This document shows positions 51,701-59,562 of a stretch of 64,000 nucleotides of DNA, piece by piece. The notes beneath the pieces are model-generated. The model worked only from the letters and a program-made list of their open reading frames with translations. It searched no databases and was not told the DNA's origin. The position numbers and the translations under genes are program-made. The DNA comes from JASLEW01 sp035544875. Lineage in GTDB: Bacteria > Acidobacteriota > Thermoanaerobaculia > Multivoradales > UBA5704. The stretch is from assembly GCA_035544875.1 (NCBI GenBank), contig DASZZP010000012.1:1-64000 (forward strand), given 5' to 3'. Within the stretch, counting starts at the first letter, position 1, and every line of letters starts with the position of its first letter.

Positions 51701-52272
51701 GAACCGTGCCGCTCGAGGTGCGCAAAGATCCGCGCTCCACCGCCACCCAGGAGGATCTGGAGGCTCAGCTCCACTTCCTGCTCGGCATCCGCGATAAGCT
51801 CGACCAGACCCACGACGCGCTGCGCCGCGTCCGCGCCATCCGGGCGCAGGTGGCCGATCTCAAACAGCGCCTGGCCGCTGCCGAGGACGGCAAGGAAGGC
51901 GAAGAGGCCGCGCCGGCGGCGGCCCCGCACGCCGCGTTGCTCGACGCCGCCAAGGCGCTCGACGAGAAGCTGACCGCGGTCGAAGAGGCGCTGTACCAGA
52001 CCAAGAACCACAGCGAGCAGGACCCGCTCAACTACCCGATCCGCCTCGACGACAAGCTCAACGGGGTGGCCGGATCGGCCGCATTCGGCGACTACCGGCC
52101 GACGGCGCAGCAGATCGCGGTGCGCGATGCGCTGGTGGCCGACGTCGAGGCCCAGCTCGCCAAGCTCGGCGAGCTCCTGGCCAAGGACCTCGCGGCCTTC
52201 AACGATCTGGCGCGCAAGGAAAACGTCGGGGCGGTGATTCCACCGCGGCCTCGGAACTTGGCGCTAAAATGA
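48742..52272 (+). CDS. Large secreted sortilin/BNR-repeat propeller protein
   Basis: A 1176-residue protein with a signal peptide (~1-40) and a long series of BNR/VPS10-type blades: repeated STDAGKSWKR, SSDGGTTWKS, TTDGGDSWSE, SRDGGKSWAK, SKDGGKSWTR and similar from residue ~90 to ~730. These form the double propeller of the 'glycosyl hydrolase, BNR/sortilin' proteins. A C-terminal domain (~975-1176) with helices follows. Between them (~890-955) lies a Lys/Glu/Ala-rich stretch (KEGAKGAEKETKG-like repeats) unlike the rest. It probably binds or acts on extracellular polymers or proteins. The ATG at 48742 directly precedes the signal peptide. Confidence 0.8.
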   Translation: MTASTAAARVRPGLLALAVLFLAFLGAGAMTAAAGAVTAARGAAADKSGGSGGPFFDPARFKGLKWREVGPYRGGRSAAVTGIPGDRATYYFGATGGGVWKTTDAGRSWHSVSDGFFGGSIGDVAVSAWDPNVVYVGTGEVTVRGNVSEGDGMWKSTDAGKSWKRAGLDDSRHITRIRIHPKNPDLVYAAVLGHLFGPSAMRGVYRSSDGGTTWKSILHVSDQAGAFDLAMDPQNPLVLYAGMWRVRRTPNSLESGGEGSGLWKTTDGGDSWSELSHNPGLPEGTLGVAGVSVSGTDPDNLYAIVEAEQGGVFRSRDGGKSWAKTSDDHALRQRAWYYSRIFADPADSESVYVANVFLQHSKDGGKSWTRIRAPHGDHHDLWIAPEDPRRMINANDGGANVSEDGGKSWTPQDNQPTAQIYRVSTDTHFPYRIYGAQQDNSALRIASRSPFGGIGRRDWTETAGGESGYVVPDPGNPDVVYGGSYGGFLVRLNHVTEESRDINVWPDNPMGWGAADLKYRFQWNFPIFFSPNDPRVLYAAAQVLFKSADEGQSWTAISRDLTRNDKSRQGPSGGPITKDNTSIEYYDTIFTAAESPVAPGVLWAGSDDGLVHVSKDGGLNWKDVTPADLPAWAQINSIEASPHAAAAAYFAATRYKLDDQNPYLYKTSDYGAHWTRIVAGIDPNHFTRVIRADPARAGLLYAGTERGLYVSLDDGARWQTLQLNLPLVPVTDLTVKEGDLVAATQGRGFWVLDDLTPLRDLAAEPRAPHALHPLDAAAPRLFAPRPAYRAFLGNGQQPPGQGENAPGGAVIYYHLREAPAKGQLKIEILAADGTVVHSYRGKPPEKPAAAPAATATQPAAGKGAETAEQKGGGKEAAAQGAEKEGAKGAEKETKGAQKEGAKEAEKGAAKEAGKGKAKGTEKEAKEAEEEEDAKAPAEAGLNRFVWDLTHTKGKGFPGMVLWTGEPFGPLAAPGKYQVRLTVGKDSRTVPLEVRKDPRSTATQEDLEAQLHFLLGIRDKLDQTHDALRRVRAIRAQVADLKQRLAAAEDGKEGEEAAPAAAPHAALLDAAKALDEKLTAVEEALYQTKNHSEQDPLNYPIRLDDKLNGVAGSAAFGDYRPTAQQIAVRDALVADVEAQLAKLGELLAKDLAAFNDLARKENVGAVIPPRPRNLALK

Positions 52273-52297
52273 GCTGGAGGGGCGCAACGCAACCGCG

Positions 52298-54217
52298 ATG
52301 ACCATCCTTGACGATTCTCTCACCACCACGACCTATCAGCTCGGCGGCTGGGACCTGTCGGAGCTCGTTCCCGAGCCGAGCGAGCAGATCATCGCCGAGC
52401 GCCTGGCAGAGCTCGAAGCTGCGGTCGACCGCTTCGCGGCAAAGCGCGACAGCTTGAGCCCGCACATGGCGGCCGACGAGCTCGTCGCCTGGTTGCGCCG
52501 CTTCGAGCAGATCAGCGAGCAGATCAGCGTCCTGGTCAACTACGCCTCGCTCTGGTTCTACGCCGACACCCGCAGCCAGGAAGCGCTCACTTTCCGCAAC
52601 CGGGTGCGGCAGGCGGTCACCCAGGCCAACAATCGCATCCTCTTCTTCACCCTCTGGTGGAAGAGCCTGCCTGAGGAGGAGGCGCGGCTGCTGCTACCGG
52701 CCGACCCGCAGACGGCGCAGATGGCGCCCATGGCGCCCATGGCGCCCATGGCGCCGACTTCGCATCCAGACCCGGCCGGCGCAGCCGGCGCGGCGGCCCC
52801 GGCGGGCGCCGGCGGGCGCGGCCTCTCCGCCGACGACCGCCGCTTCCTTTCCGACCTGCGGCGGCTGCAGCCCTACACGCTCGACGAGAAATCCGAGCAG
52901 ATCATCAACATCAAGGACGACAACGGCATCTCGGCGGTGCTGACGCTCTATTCGATGCTCACCAACCGTCTGGAGTACACGCTCGAGATCGACGGCGAAA
53001 TCAAGCAGCTCACCCGCGACGGGCTGATGAGCTATGCCTTCTCGACCCGTCCCGAAGTGCGCGCCGCCGTCTATCAGGAGCTCTATCGCGTCTTCGGCGA
53101 AGAGTCGACGATCCTGGGCCAGATCTACGTCAACCTGGTGCGCGACTGGCACGGCGAGTTCGTCGGCCTGCGCGGCTATCCGTCGCCGATCGCGGTGCGC
53201 AACATCGACAACGACATCCCCGACCGCGCCGTCGAGGTGCTGCTGGAAGTGACCCGCGCCAACGCCCATCTCTTCCAGCGCTACTTCCGCAGGAAGGCCA
53301 GCTGGCTGGGGCTCGACCGCCTGCGCCGCTACGACATCTATGCGCCGCTGGCCGCTTCCGACCGCAAGATCCCCTTTCACGATGCGGCGCGCGCGGTGCT
53401 CGACACCTTCGGCGACTTCGACCCCACCTTCGCCGCGCTCGCCGAGCGCGTCTTCGCCGACAACCACCTCGACGGCGAGATCCGCAAGGGCAAGCGCGGC
53501 GGCGCCTTCTGCTCCACCGTGCTGCCGCGGCTGACGCCCTGGGTGCTGGTCAACTTCGCCGGCCGGGTGCGCGACGTGGCGACGCTAGCGCACGAGCTGG
53601 GCCATGCCGTCCACAGCATGCTCGCCGAGCACCACTCGATCCTCACCCAGCATGCGTCGCTGCCGCTGGCCGAGACCGCGTCGGTGTTCGCCGAGATGCT
53701 GATGACCGACCGGCTGCTGCGCGACGAGCGCGATCCGCTGACCCGCCGGGAGCTGCTGGCGGCCGCGGTCGACGACGTCTACGCGACGGTCATGCGCCAG
53801 GCCTACTTCGTGCAGTTCGAGCGCGATGCGCACCAGGCGATCCTGGCCGGGCGCTCGCTGGAGGACCTCAACGAGCTTTACATGGCGAAGCTCGCCGAGC
53901 AGTTCGGCGACAGCGTCCTAGTGACGCCGGAGTTTCGCTACGAGTGGCTGAGCATCCCCCACATCTACCAGACGCCTTTTTACTGCTACGCCTACAGTTT
54001 CGGGCAGCTGCTGGTGCTCGCGCTCTATCGGCGCTACCAGGAGCAGGGCGCCGCCTTCAGGCCTGGATATCTCAAGCTGCTCTCCTACGGCGGCTCGGCG
54101 CGCCCGCAGGAGATCCTGCACGAGATGGGAATCGACATCACCGATCGCTCATTCTGGCAGGGCGGCTTCGAGCTGCTGCGCGAGCGCATCGACGAGCTCG
54201 AATCGATCCGCATCTGA
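52298..54217 (+). CDS. Oligoendopeptidase F-like M3 metallopeptidase
   Basis: This 639-residue enzyme has the M3 zinc site LAHELGHAVHSML near residue 429 with the downstream Glu in ETASVFAEML near 462, and the substrate-side IPHIYQTPFYCYAYSFGQ near 551. It cleaves oligopeptides in the cytoplasm. Around residue 142-153 four MAP triplets in a row (GCGCCCATG repeats, 52719-52754) and a Gly/Ala stretch form a flexible insertion absent from typical family members. It begins 25 nt after the BNR gene and is likely co-transcribed with it. Confidence 0.87.
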   Translation: MTILDDSLTTTTYQLGGWDLSELVPEPSEQIIAERLAELEAAVDRFAAKRDSLSPHMAADELVAWLRRFEQISEQISVLVNYASLWFYADTRSQEALTFRNRVRQAVTQANNRILFFTLWWKSLPEEEARLLLPADPQTAQMAPMAPMAPMAPTSHPDPAGAAGAAAPAGAGGRGLSADDRRFLSDLRRLQPYTLDEKSEQIINIKDDNGISAVLTLYSMLTNRLEYTLEIDGEIKQLTRDGLMSYAFSTRPEVRAAVYQELYRVFGEESTILGQIYVNLVRDWHGEFVGLRGYPSPIAVRNIDNDIPDRAVEVLLEVTRANAHLFQRYFRRKASWLGLDRLRRYDIYAPLAASDRKIPFHDAARAVLDTFGDFDPTFAALAERVFADNHLDGEIRKGKRGGAFCSTVLPRLTPWVLVNFAGRVRDVATLAHELGHAVHSMLAEHHSILTQHASLPLAETASVFAEMLMTDRLLRDERDPLTRRELLAAAVDDVYATVMRQAYFVQFERDAHQAILAGRSLEDLNELYMAKLAEQFGDSVLVTPEFRYEWLSIPHIYQTPFYCYAYSFGQLLVLALYRRYQEQGAAFRPGYLKLLSYGGSARPQEILHEMGIDITDRSFWQGGFELLRERIDELESIRI

Positions 54218-54242
54218 GGCGCGGGACGGGCGGGGCGCCGTG

Positions 54243-54869
54243 TCAGGTGGCGTCCTGCGATTTCTGATCCCCGACCTGGCGCATCTGGGCCACGACCTCC
54301 TGACCGCTCTGGAACATCGAGGACAGCTCGCCGCCGCGCCGGTCTCCCAGGGCCTGCCGGCTGGTCTCGATAGTCAAGACCCCGCCCCGGGTCAGCACGT
54401 AGAAGCGGATCCGGTCCTCGCCGGGAAGGGGATAGCTGGTGGTCTTGGTCAGCCGGGGGAGCGCCTTCCCGGCCAGGGCGATCAGCTCCTTGGCGGCGTT
54501 GCGGACGCTTTCGTGGCTGATCCCGCCGATCATCCCGCCGCCCGTCTTGTAAAGGACGCGGGCGTCGCCGTCGGCGAAACAGGCCAGGGTCACGACCGAG
54601 TTCGAGGTCCCCATCTCCATCAGGAGCCCGAAGGGCTCCTCGACCTGGAGCTCGCCGGCGAGGGCTAGCCGCTTGGGGTCGGTCTCGATCGCCTGCCGGC
54701 GGAGGTCGAGATAGGCCTCCTCGGGCGTCTGCTGCGCCTTCGCCGCCGCCTGCTTGGCGCCGGCGGGAGCGCGGGTCCCCCCCTTGGAGGTGCGCTGGCT
54801 CTGGGCGTAGACCAGGTACGCCCCGAGAACGATCAGACCGACGACTTGCCAGAGATGGATGTGCTCCAT
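54243..54869 (-). CDS. Membrane-anchored protein of unknown function
   Basis: The product (208 aa) has one N-terminal membrane segment (~8-24), a polar Ala/Lys/Gln linker and a soluble domain (~75-190) with an alternating strand pattern such as SNSVVTLACFADGDARVLYKTGG and RIRFYVLTRGGVLTIET. I do not recognise the family and see no catalytic motif. It is convergent with the M3 peptidase and lies downstream of the second GT39 gene on the same strand. Confidence 0.7.
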   Translation of the reverse strand: MEHIHLWQVVGLIVLGAYLVYAQSQRTSKGGTRAPAGAKQAAAKAQQTPEEAYLDLRRQAIETDPKRLALAGELQVEEPFGLLMEMGTSNSVVTLACFADGDARVLYKTGGGMIGGISHESVRNAAKELIALAGKALPRLTKTTSYPLPGEDRIRFYVLTRGGVLTIETSRQALGDRRGGELSSMFQSGQEVVAQMRQVGDQKSQDAT

Positions 54870-54912
54870 GGGCTCTTTCCGCTCCAGGGGGTTCCGGCCG
54901 TGAGAATCGCAA

Positions 54913-54936
54913 GTCGCGCGCGCCCGCGCGCGCGAC
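54913..54936. terminator. GC-rich hairpin between GT39 (2) and the membrane-anchored protein
   Basis: GTCGCGCGCG and CGCGCGCGAC form a 10-bp stem with a 4-nt loop, without a U-tract. It is located 43 bp upstream of the 54869 start. Confidence 0.35.
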
Positions 54937-55057
54937 GCAACGGTTGCTCAGCGAGCAGGCCGGTTTAGCTTATCGCCTTCCGGACACCGAGGCGAGGTCG
55001 TCAACGACGCCGATCCCGCCGTCGTGCAGCGGGTCAGCCGGCAAGCGCGGCGTAGCC

Positions 55058-57466
55058 TCACCTCGGCTCGTGGAGTGGAATCACTGTGAGCTGGCGCAGG
55101 CTGCTGCCGGGGCCGAGATAGACGTAGAGGAAGTACTTGGCGGTCTTCGGGAGGGAGAGGGTGGCGGGGGCCGGGGCGGCGGGCGGCGGGGCGGGGCTGG
55201 CGAGGGAGATCTGGGCAACGGCGGCGCCGGAGAGGTCGGCCACGCGCAGGCGGGCCGGCTGGCGGACGTCGCCCTCCAGGGTGAGGAGGTAGCGGCCGGC
55301 GGGGAGACAGCGGCGGAACAGGCTCCACTGCTCGGGCGACGAGTAGCGCAGGGGGCGCCCGGGGGCCTCGCGCATGCCGTCGTCCGGCACGAAGGCCTCG
55401 GCGGCGGCGAGCCGCGCTGGCCGTGGCTGGCAGGCGGCGGGATCGGGGTCGATGCGGTAGAGGCGCAGCACCGGACCGAGCTGGAGCTCGCCGGGGATCC
55501 ACTCGCGGACCAGCGGGAAGGTGGTGAAGATCTCTTCATAGCGCCGCGCGATCTGGCGCTGGTTGTCGGTGAACAGCGCCGCCGGGTCGCGGAAGCGGGA
55601 GTAGGCAGCGCTCGACAGCAGCACGTAGTCGTTGTCCGGGCCGCGCAGATCGGGAATCGGGATGCGGCCCACGAAGCGCTCGGCCGCGACCGCGAACCGG
55701 TGCGGCGGAAAGTCGGGGGTGTAGAGCTCCTTGACGATCGCCGCGCCGGCCGGCAGGTGGGCGCCGATCCAGGCTGCCGCCGCCTCGCGGGTGGTGGGAG
55801 TGACGAAGCCGATGGTCTGGCGCGCCGTGAGATCGGCCGCCGGCCACAGCGTGAGCGCCAGCACGGCCGCCGCCGCGAGCCAGCGCAAGGGACGCCGGAC
55901 ACGCCCTGGCAGGAGGGGAAAACGGGCGAGCAGGGCGCGTCTGGACGCCGGCTGCGCCGGTCGCTCCGCCGCGCAAGGTGCCGCCGCGCCGGCCGGCCGC
56001 GGCGCGAGCAGCTCCAGCCAGCGGGCGATGCCCACTCCGAGGAAGACGGCGAGCATGGGGATGATCGGATAAAGGTTGCGCTTGACCGCCATGTTCATCG
56101 ACACGATGAGCAGGAAGAAGACAGCCGGGAACGGGGCCAGCCAGAGAAGGCGGGCGACGCGCCGCCGCCCCAGGAAGAGCAGGCCGCTGCCGCCGAGGAC
56201 CAGTGCCGGCACACCGAAGCTCCAGGCGAGCTGGTCGGCGTAGAAGCCGAGGTTGCTCCCGGGCAGGACTCCCAGCCAGCCATGGCGCCCGTACTGGCGA
56301 GCGCCGAACAGGATGCTCTGCTTGCCCCAGAGCGCCGACTCGGGATAGACGAGCAGGCTGGGCATCACCAGCAGGACCGTCGCCGCCGCCGCGAGCCCCG
56401 CCCACAGCAGGTCAGGCCGGAGGTCGCGGCGCGCGATCCGCCAGCGCAGCCAGACCGCGACGACCGCCAGCGCGACGAAACCGGCCGGGTACTTGCTGCC
56501 GGCGGCCAGCCCCGCCGCCACGCCGGCGAGCACGTAGTCGCGGGCGCTCTCGACATCGAGGAGCCGCGCGGCGAAGAGCAGGCAGAGGGTGGCGAAGAAC
56601 GCCGCCGGCAGGTCGCAGATGTTGAGGTGAGAGCCCTCGTTGTAGAGGTCCGAGAGGACGACCAGGACCGCCGCCAGCGCTGCCGCGGCCGGAGAGGAGA
56701 TCCGCTCGGCGATGCGAAAGACGGGCACCACGGTCGCCGCCGAGAGGAGGGCCACGACCAGGCGCAGGAGCAGCCACGAGACCGCAAGCGGCTCTTCTAG
56801 CCCGTAGAGCGTGCGCGCCGACGAGGCGACGGCGGCGGGAAAGCGCGCCGCGAGCCAGAGGGTCAGCGCGTCGGCGTAGTAGGTGAAGTGCGGGTAGACG
56901 AACGAACGCAGCAGCGGCTCGCCGTCGTCGATCCGGCTGGCGTGATGGTAGTAGGTGCCCTCGTCGAGGTAGTAGCGGCCCGTGACCTCGGAGTCGATCC
57001 CGGCCAGCCGCACCGCCAGCGACAGCAGCACGAGCGCCGGCAGGACCGCCGCCCGCGACCGCCGCCAGCTCTCGCCCGCGGCCGCTCGCGGGGAGACGAT
57101 TCCCCCGCCGATTCCCCGCATGATTTCCGACAGTGCCGCCGCCAGGAGCCAGACACATCCCGCGGCCAGCGCCGCCGGCGCCGCGAGCCGACCCGCCGCG
57201 CGCGCCACCTCGCGGCCGCCCACGACTCCATGCCCGGAGACGTCGAGCAGCCACGCCGCGACGACGACGCCGGCGAGCGCCAGGCAGGCCAGGCGGCTGC
57301 GGAGCGCGAGCCGCGGCCAACTCCCCGGCTGCGGCCGCGGCGGGGGGTGCGGCGCCGCCGCGGCCGCTGGCGTTGCCGGCTCTTTCGGCAGGTCGCCGGC
57401 CGGCCCCGCAGCCTCCTCGGACATGGTAGATCCTATGTTCTCCGGTGGTCTCTCGGGGAGCGACAT
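55058..57466 (-). CDS. GT39/PMT-like glycosyltransferase (2)
   Basis: An 802-residue integral membrane protein with a Pro/Ala-rich N-terminal tail, about twelve hydrophobic segments and the catalytic loop motif YYLDEGTYYHHAS near residue 178. This Asp-Glu pair is characteristic of PMT/ArnT-type transferases using polyprenyl-phosphate sugars. From about residue 560 a large extracytoplasmic region follows, with a C-terminal beta-rich part. The ATG at 57466 has GGAGGG eight bases upstream; an alternative ATG is at 57424. No sugar-donor genes adjoin it. Confidence 0.8.
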   Translation of the reverse strand: MSLPERPPENIGSTMSEEAAGPAGDLPKEPATPAAAAAPHPPPRPQPGSWPRLALRSRLACLALAGVVVAAWLLDVSGHGVVGGREVARAAGRLAAPAALAAGCVWLLAAALSEIMRGIGGGIVSPRAAAGESWRRSRAAVLPALVLLSLAVRLAGIDSEVTGRYYLDEGTYYHHASRIDDGEPLLRSFVYPHFTYYADALTLWLAARFPAAVASSARTLYGLEEPLAVSWLLLRLVVALLSAATVVPVFRIAERISSPAAAALAAVLVVLSDLYNEGSHLNICDLPAAFFATLCLLFAARLLDVESARDYVLAGVAAGLAAGSKYPAGFVALAVVAVWLRWRIARRDLRPDLLWAGLAAAATVLLVMPSLLVYPESALWGKQSILFGARQYGRHGWLGVLPGSNLGFYADQLAWSFGVPALVLGGSGLLFLGRRRVARLLWLAPFPAVFFLLIVSMNMAVKRNLYPIIPMLAVFLGVGIARWLELLAPRPAGAAAPCAAERPAQPASRRALLARFPLLPGRVRRPLRWLAAAAVLALTLWPAADLTARQTIGFVTPTTREAAAAWIGAHLPAGAAIVKELYTPDFPPHRFAVAAERFVGRIPIPDLRGPDNDYVLLSSAAYSRFRDPAALFTDNQRQIARRYEEIFTTFPLVREWIPGELQLGPVLRLYRIDPDPAACQPRPARLAAAEAFVPDDGMREAPGRPLRYSSPEQWSLFRRCLPAGRYLLTLEGDVRQPARLRVADLSGAAVAQISLASPAPPPAAPAPATLSLPKTAKYFLYVYLGPGSSLRQLTVIPLHEPR

Positions 57467-57571
57467 TACGCAGCCCTCCGGGTAGCAGACGGTTCCCAGC
57501 AGGCGTTGCAACCCCAAGGCAAAGAAGAAGTCGCGGGTCCAACGATCGGCACCCCCGCGATCGAAGACGGA

Positions 57572-58138
57572 CTAGGTGAGAGCGCGCTCTAGCAGGTCAG
57601 CGACTCCCAGCGCCCTTGCCCACTCCCGGAGATAGGGTAGGTCGAGGCGCTCAGCCTGCGTTCGCACGATTCCCAGAACGTCTTCCCACTGCCTGTCGGA
57701 GATCTCCCCGCCGCTCCGGTACCAGACGAGCTTGCGCAGGAGGGTGTCCTCTGGCGACTTGACGTTGACGACTCGCGGAGGCTCCTCGGCCAACTGGTAC
57801 GGCGCCGATCGCGTAAGCTCGTTCCGGTCGAAGGCTCCTGGACCAGGTAGGAAGATGTCGACTTTGAAGCCGGATGCCAGATGGACCAAGTTGAAATGGG
57901 TGTGCCGCTCGATGGCGCGGCCTATGGCCTCGTCATCAAGGTAAAAACCCTCTTCGAGTCGAGCGACAAAAGCGGGGACCACCGAGAGCGGCAGGTCGGC
58001 GACGAGGTCGATGTCGCGCGTCTGCCGCGGAACGCCGTGAATAGAGCTTGCGAACGAGCCGCCAACGTGGTAGAGGACGCCAAGTTCCTCCAAGACGTCG
58101 ATGACGCTCAGAGCGACGGTCCAGACCGGGCTCGTCAT
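57572..58138 (-). CDS. Nucleotidyltransferase-fold protein (AbiEii/MNT-like)
   Basis: The product (188 aa) has the nucleotidyltransferase core: HVGGSFASSIHG near residue 24 and RQTRDIDLVAD near 38 with the catalytic acidic pair, then HFNLVHLASGFKVDIF near 80 supplying a third Asp. A helical C-terminal half follows. Such stand-alone enzymes often belong to toxin-antitoxin or defence pairs. It is coupled by ATGA to a small upstream gene, as in bicistronic toxin-antitoxin modules. Confidence 0.77.
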   Translation of the reverse strand: MTSPVWTVALSVIDVLEELGVLYHVGGSFASSIHGVPRQTRDIDLVADLPLSVVPAFVARLEEGFYLDDEAIGRAIERHTHFNLVHLASGFKVDIFLPGPGAFDRNELTRSAPYQLAEEPPRVVNVKSPEDTLLRKLVWYRSGGEISDRQWEDVLGIVRTQAERLDLPYLREWARALGVADLLERALT

Positions 58139-58458
58139 GGGCCCTTTGGATCGTTACCAATCGGTCCGTAAACCCGGGTGGCAAGCTCCGCGCCCAGCTC
58201 CAGCTCGAAAAGGCGCCGGCGCAGCTCCTCCGGACCGGCCTCGGGATGCCGAGCGCGCAGGCCGGCGAGGGCGAGATCTCTCGAGGCCGAGATGGCCTCC
58301 TCGATCAGCTGCGCTTTCCGCCATACCGGCATGCTGCGGACGATCTCGAGCTGCACCCTTTCCGCGTCGGGGTCGGTGTCCGTCGAAAGAGTGGGATGTG
58401 GAACCTCGTGAGGCCGGAGCTTGGCGCTTGGAGCACCCGACGTGGCGGTATCGCTCAT
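58135..58458 (-). CDS. Small partner protein of the nucleotidyltransferase
   Basis: This 107-residue protein has a disordered N-terminus and a helical core: VQLEIVRSMPVWRKAQLI near residue 38, then LALAGLRARHPEAGPEELRRRL near 63 and a closing LATRVYGP. The pattern is one I associate with small proteins encoded next to nucleotidyltransferases, with no known activity. The ATG at 58458 is preferred to 58464 because GGAG sits at the right distance only for the former. It could be an antitoxin. Confidence 0.68.
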   Translation of the reverse strand: MSDTATSGAPSAKLRPHEVPHPTLSTDTDPDAERVQLEIVRSMPVWRKAQLIEEAISASRDLALAGLRARHPEAGPEELRRRLFELELGAELATRVYGPIGNDPKGP

Positions 58459-58809
58459 GTTCATCTCCAATATTCTCACAGAATCGCAATTCCAGCCGCT
58501 GTACTTGGAGGCGCGGCTGAGCGCGTGGCACTGGCTGAAACAGAAGAGCGAGTCTGTCGTTCGGTCTGGAGCCGTGACGGACAGCGGCTCATCACACACG
58601 CCGGCCCTGGCCGCCGCCTGGAGTTTTCCCCGCCGGTCGACGGGTTCCGACCTCCGGGAAGTGCCGCCCGGCCCAGCCGCCGCTGTGCGGCAGCAAGCTG
58701 CCGCAGCTGCGGCGACTGGCCGGACGGGCGGCCGCGAACCACGGCGGGCGGCGCCAGCACCGCGCGTCCGCCGACAAAGAAAACGCTCTTGCCAGGCCGC
58801 TGGGGTACG
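58459..58809. other. Divergent intergenic region before the ABC transporter
   Basis: Holds the promoters for the small gene/nucleotidyltransferase pair (minus) and the ABC-FtsX operon (plus); I find no consensus hexamers. The part at 58734-58776 resembles 48388-48429. Confidence 0.4.
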
Positions 58810-59562
58810 ATGCCGCCGACCATGCTTCGTGCCGCCGAACCGGCCGCCGCTCCGCCCGCCGCCGCACCGCTGGTCGAGATCCGGCACCTGGGACGCACCT
58901 TCGTGGAGGGGGGCCGCGAGCGCGTCGTCTTGCGCGACGCCTCGGCCGCCATCGGGCGCGGCGAGCTGACGGTCCTGGTCGGGCGCAGCGGCTCGGGCAA
59001 GTCGACCCTGCTCAACCTGCTCGCCGGCATCGACCTGCCGACCGCCGGCGAGGTGGTGATCGACGGCGTCCGTCTGTCGCATCTCGGCGAGCGCGAACGC
59101 ACGCTCTTTCGCCGCGACCGGATCGGCTTCGTTTTCCAGTCGTACAACCTGATCCCGACCCTGACCGTCGAGGAGAACCTGCTCCTGCCGCTCGAGCTCA
59201 AGGGAAGGGTGGGCCCGGCCGAGCGCCGGGCGGCGCTGGCTCTGCTGGCCGAGGTGCGGCTAGCCGACCGCGGGGCGAGCTTTCCCGACCGCCTTTCGGG
59301 CGGCGAACAGCAGCGCCTGGCGGTGGCGCGGGCGCTGGCTCACGATCCCCAGCTGGTGCTGGCCGACGAACCGACCGGCAACCTGGATCTCGAAACCGGC
59401 CTGGAGGTGCTGGAGCTGCTCGACCGGCTCACCCGCCGGGCCGGCAAGACCATGGTGATGGTCACCCACAGTCCGGAGGTCGTGGGCCTCGCCGACCACG
59501 TCCTGCGTATCGAGGAGGGCCGCCTGGTGGAGAGGCCGCTCGCCGGCCAGGAGCCGCCGTGA
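58810..59562 (+). CDS. ABC transporter ATP-binding protein, LolD/MacB-type
   Basis: A 250-residue ATPase with Walker A GRSGSGKST near residue 58, Q-loop FVFQSYNLIPT near 105, signature LSGGEQQRLAVARAL near 162 and Walker B VLADEPTGNLD near 182, then the H-loop VMVTHSP. This is the MacB/LolD subgroup that powers FtsX permeases. It is coupled by GTGA to the permease gene. The ATG at 58810 is followed by an Ala/Pro-rich leader; a second ATG lies at 58822. Confidence 0.9.
   Translation: MPPTMLRAAEPAAAPPAAAPLVEIRHLGRTFVEGGRERVVLRDASAAIGRGELTVLVGRSGSGKSTLLNLLAGIDLPTAGEVVIDGVRLSHLGERERTLFRRDRIGFVFQSYNLIPTLTVEENLLLPLELKGRVGPAERRAALALLAEVRLADRGASFPDRLSGGEQQRLAVARALAHDPQLVLADEPTGNLDLETGLEVLELLDRLTRRAGKTMVMVTHSPEVVGLADHVLRIEEGRLVERPLAGQEPP

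Noticed and set aside
48781..52011. A 1076-codon open frame antisense to the BNR-propeller gene
   Set aside because: It mirrors the sense gene in a G+C-rich region, has no recognisable domain, and the sense strand shows clear BNR repeats.
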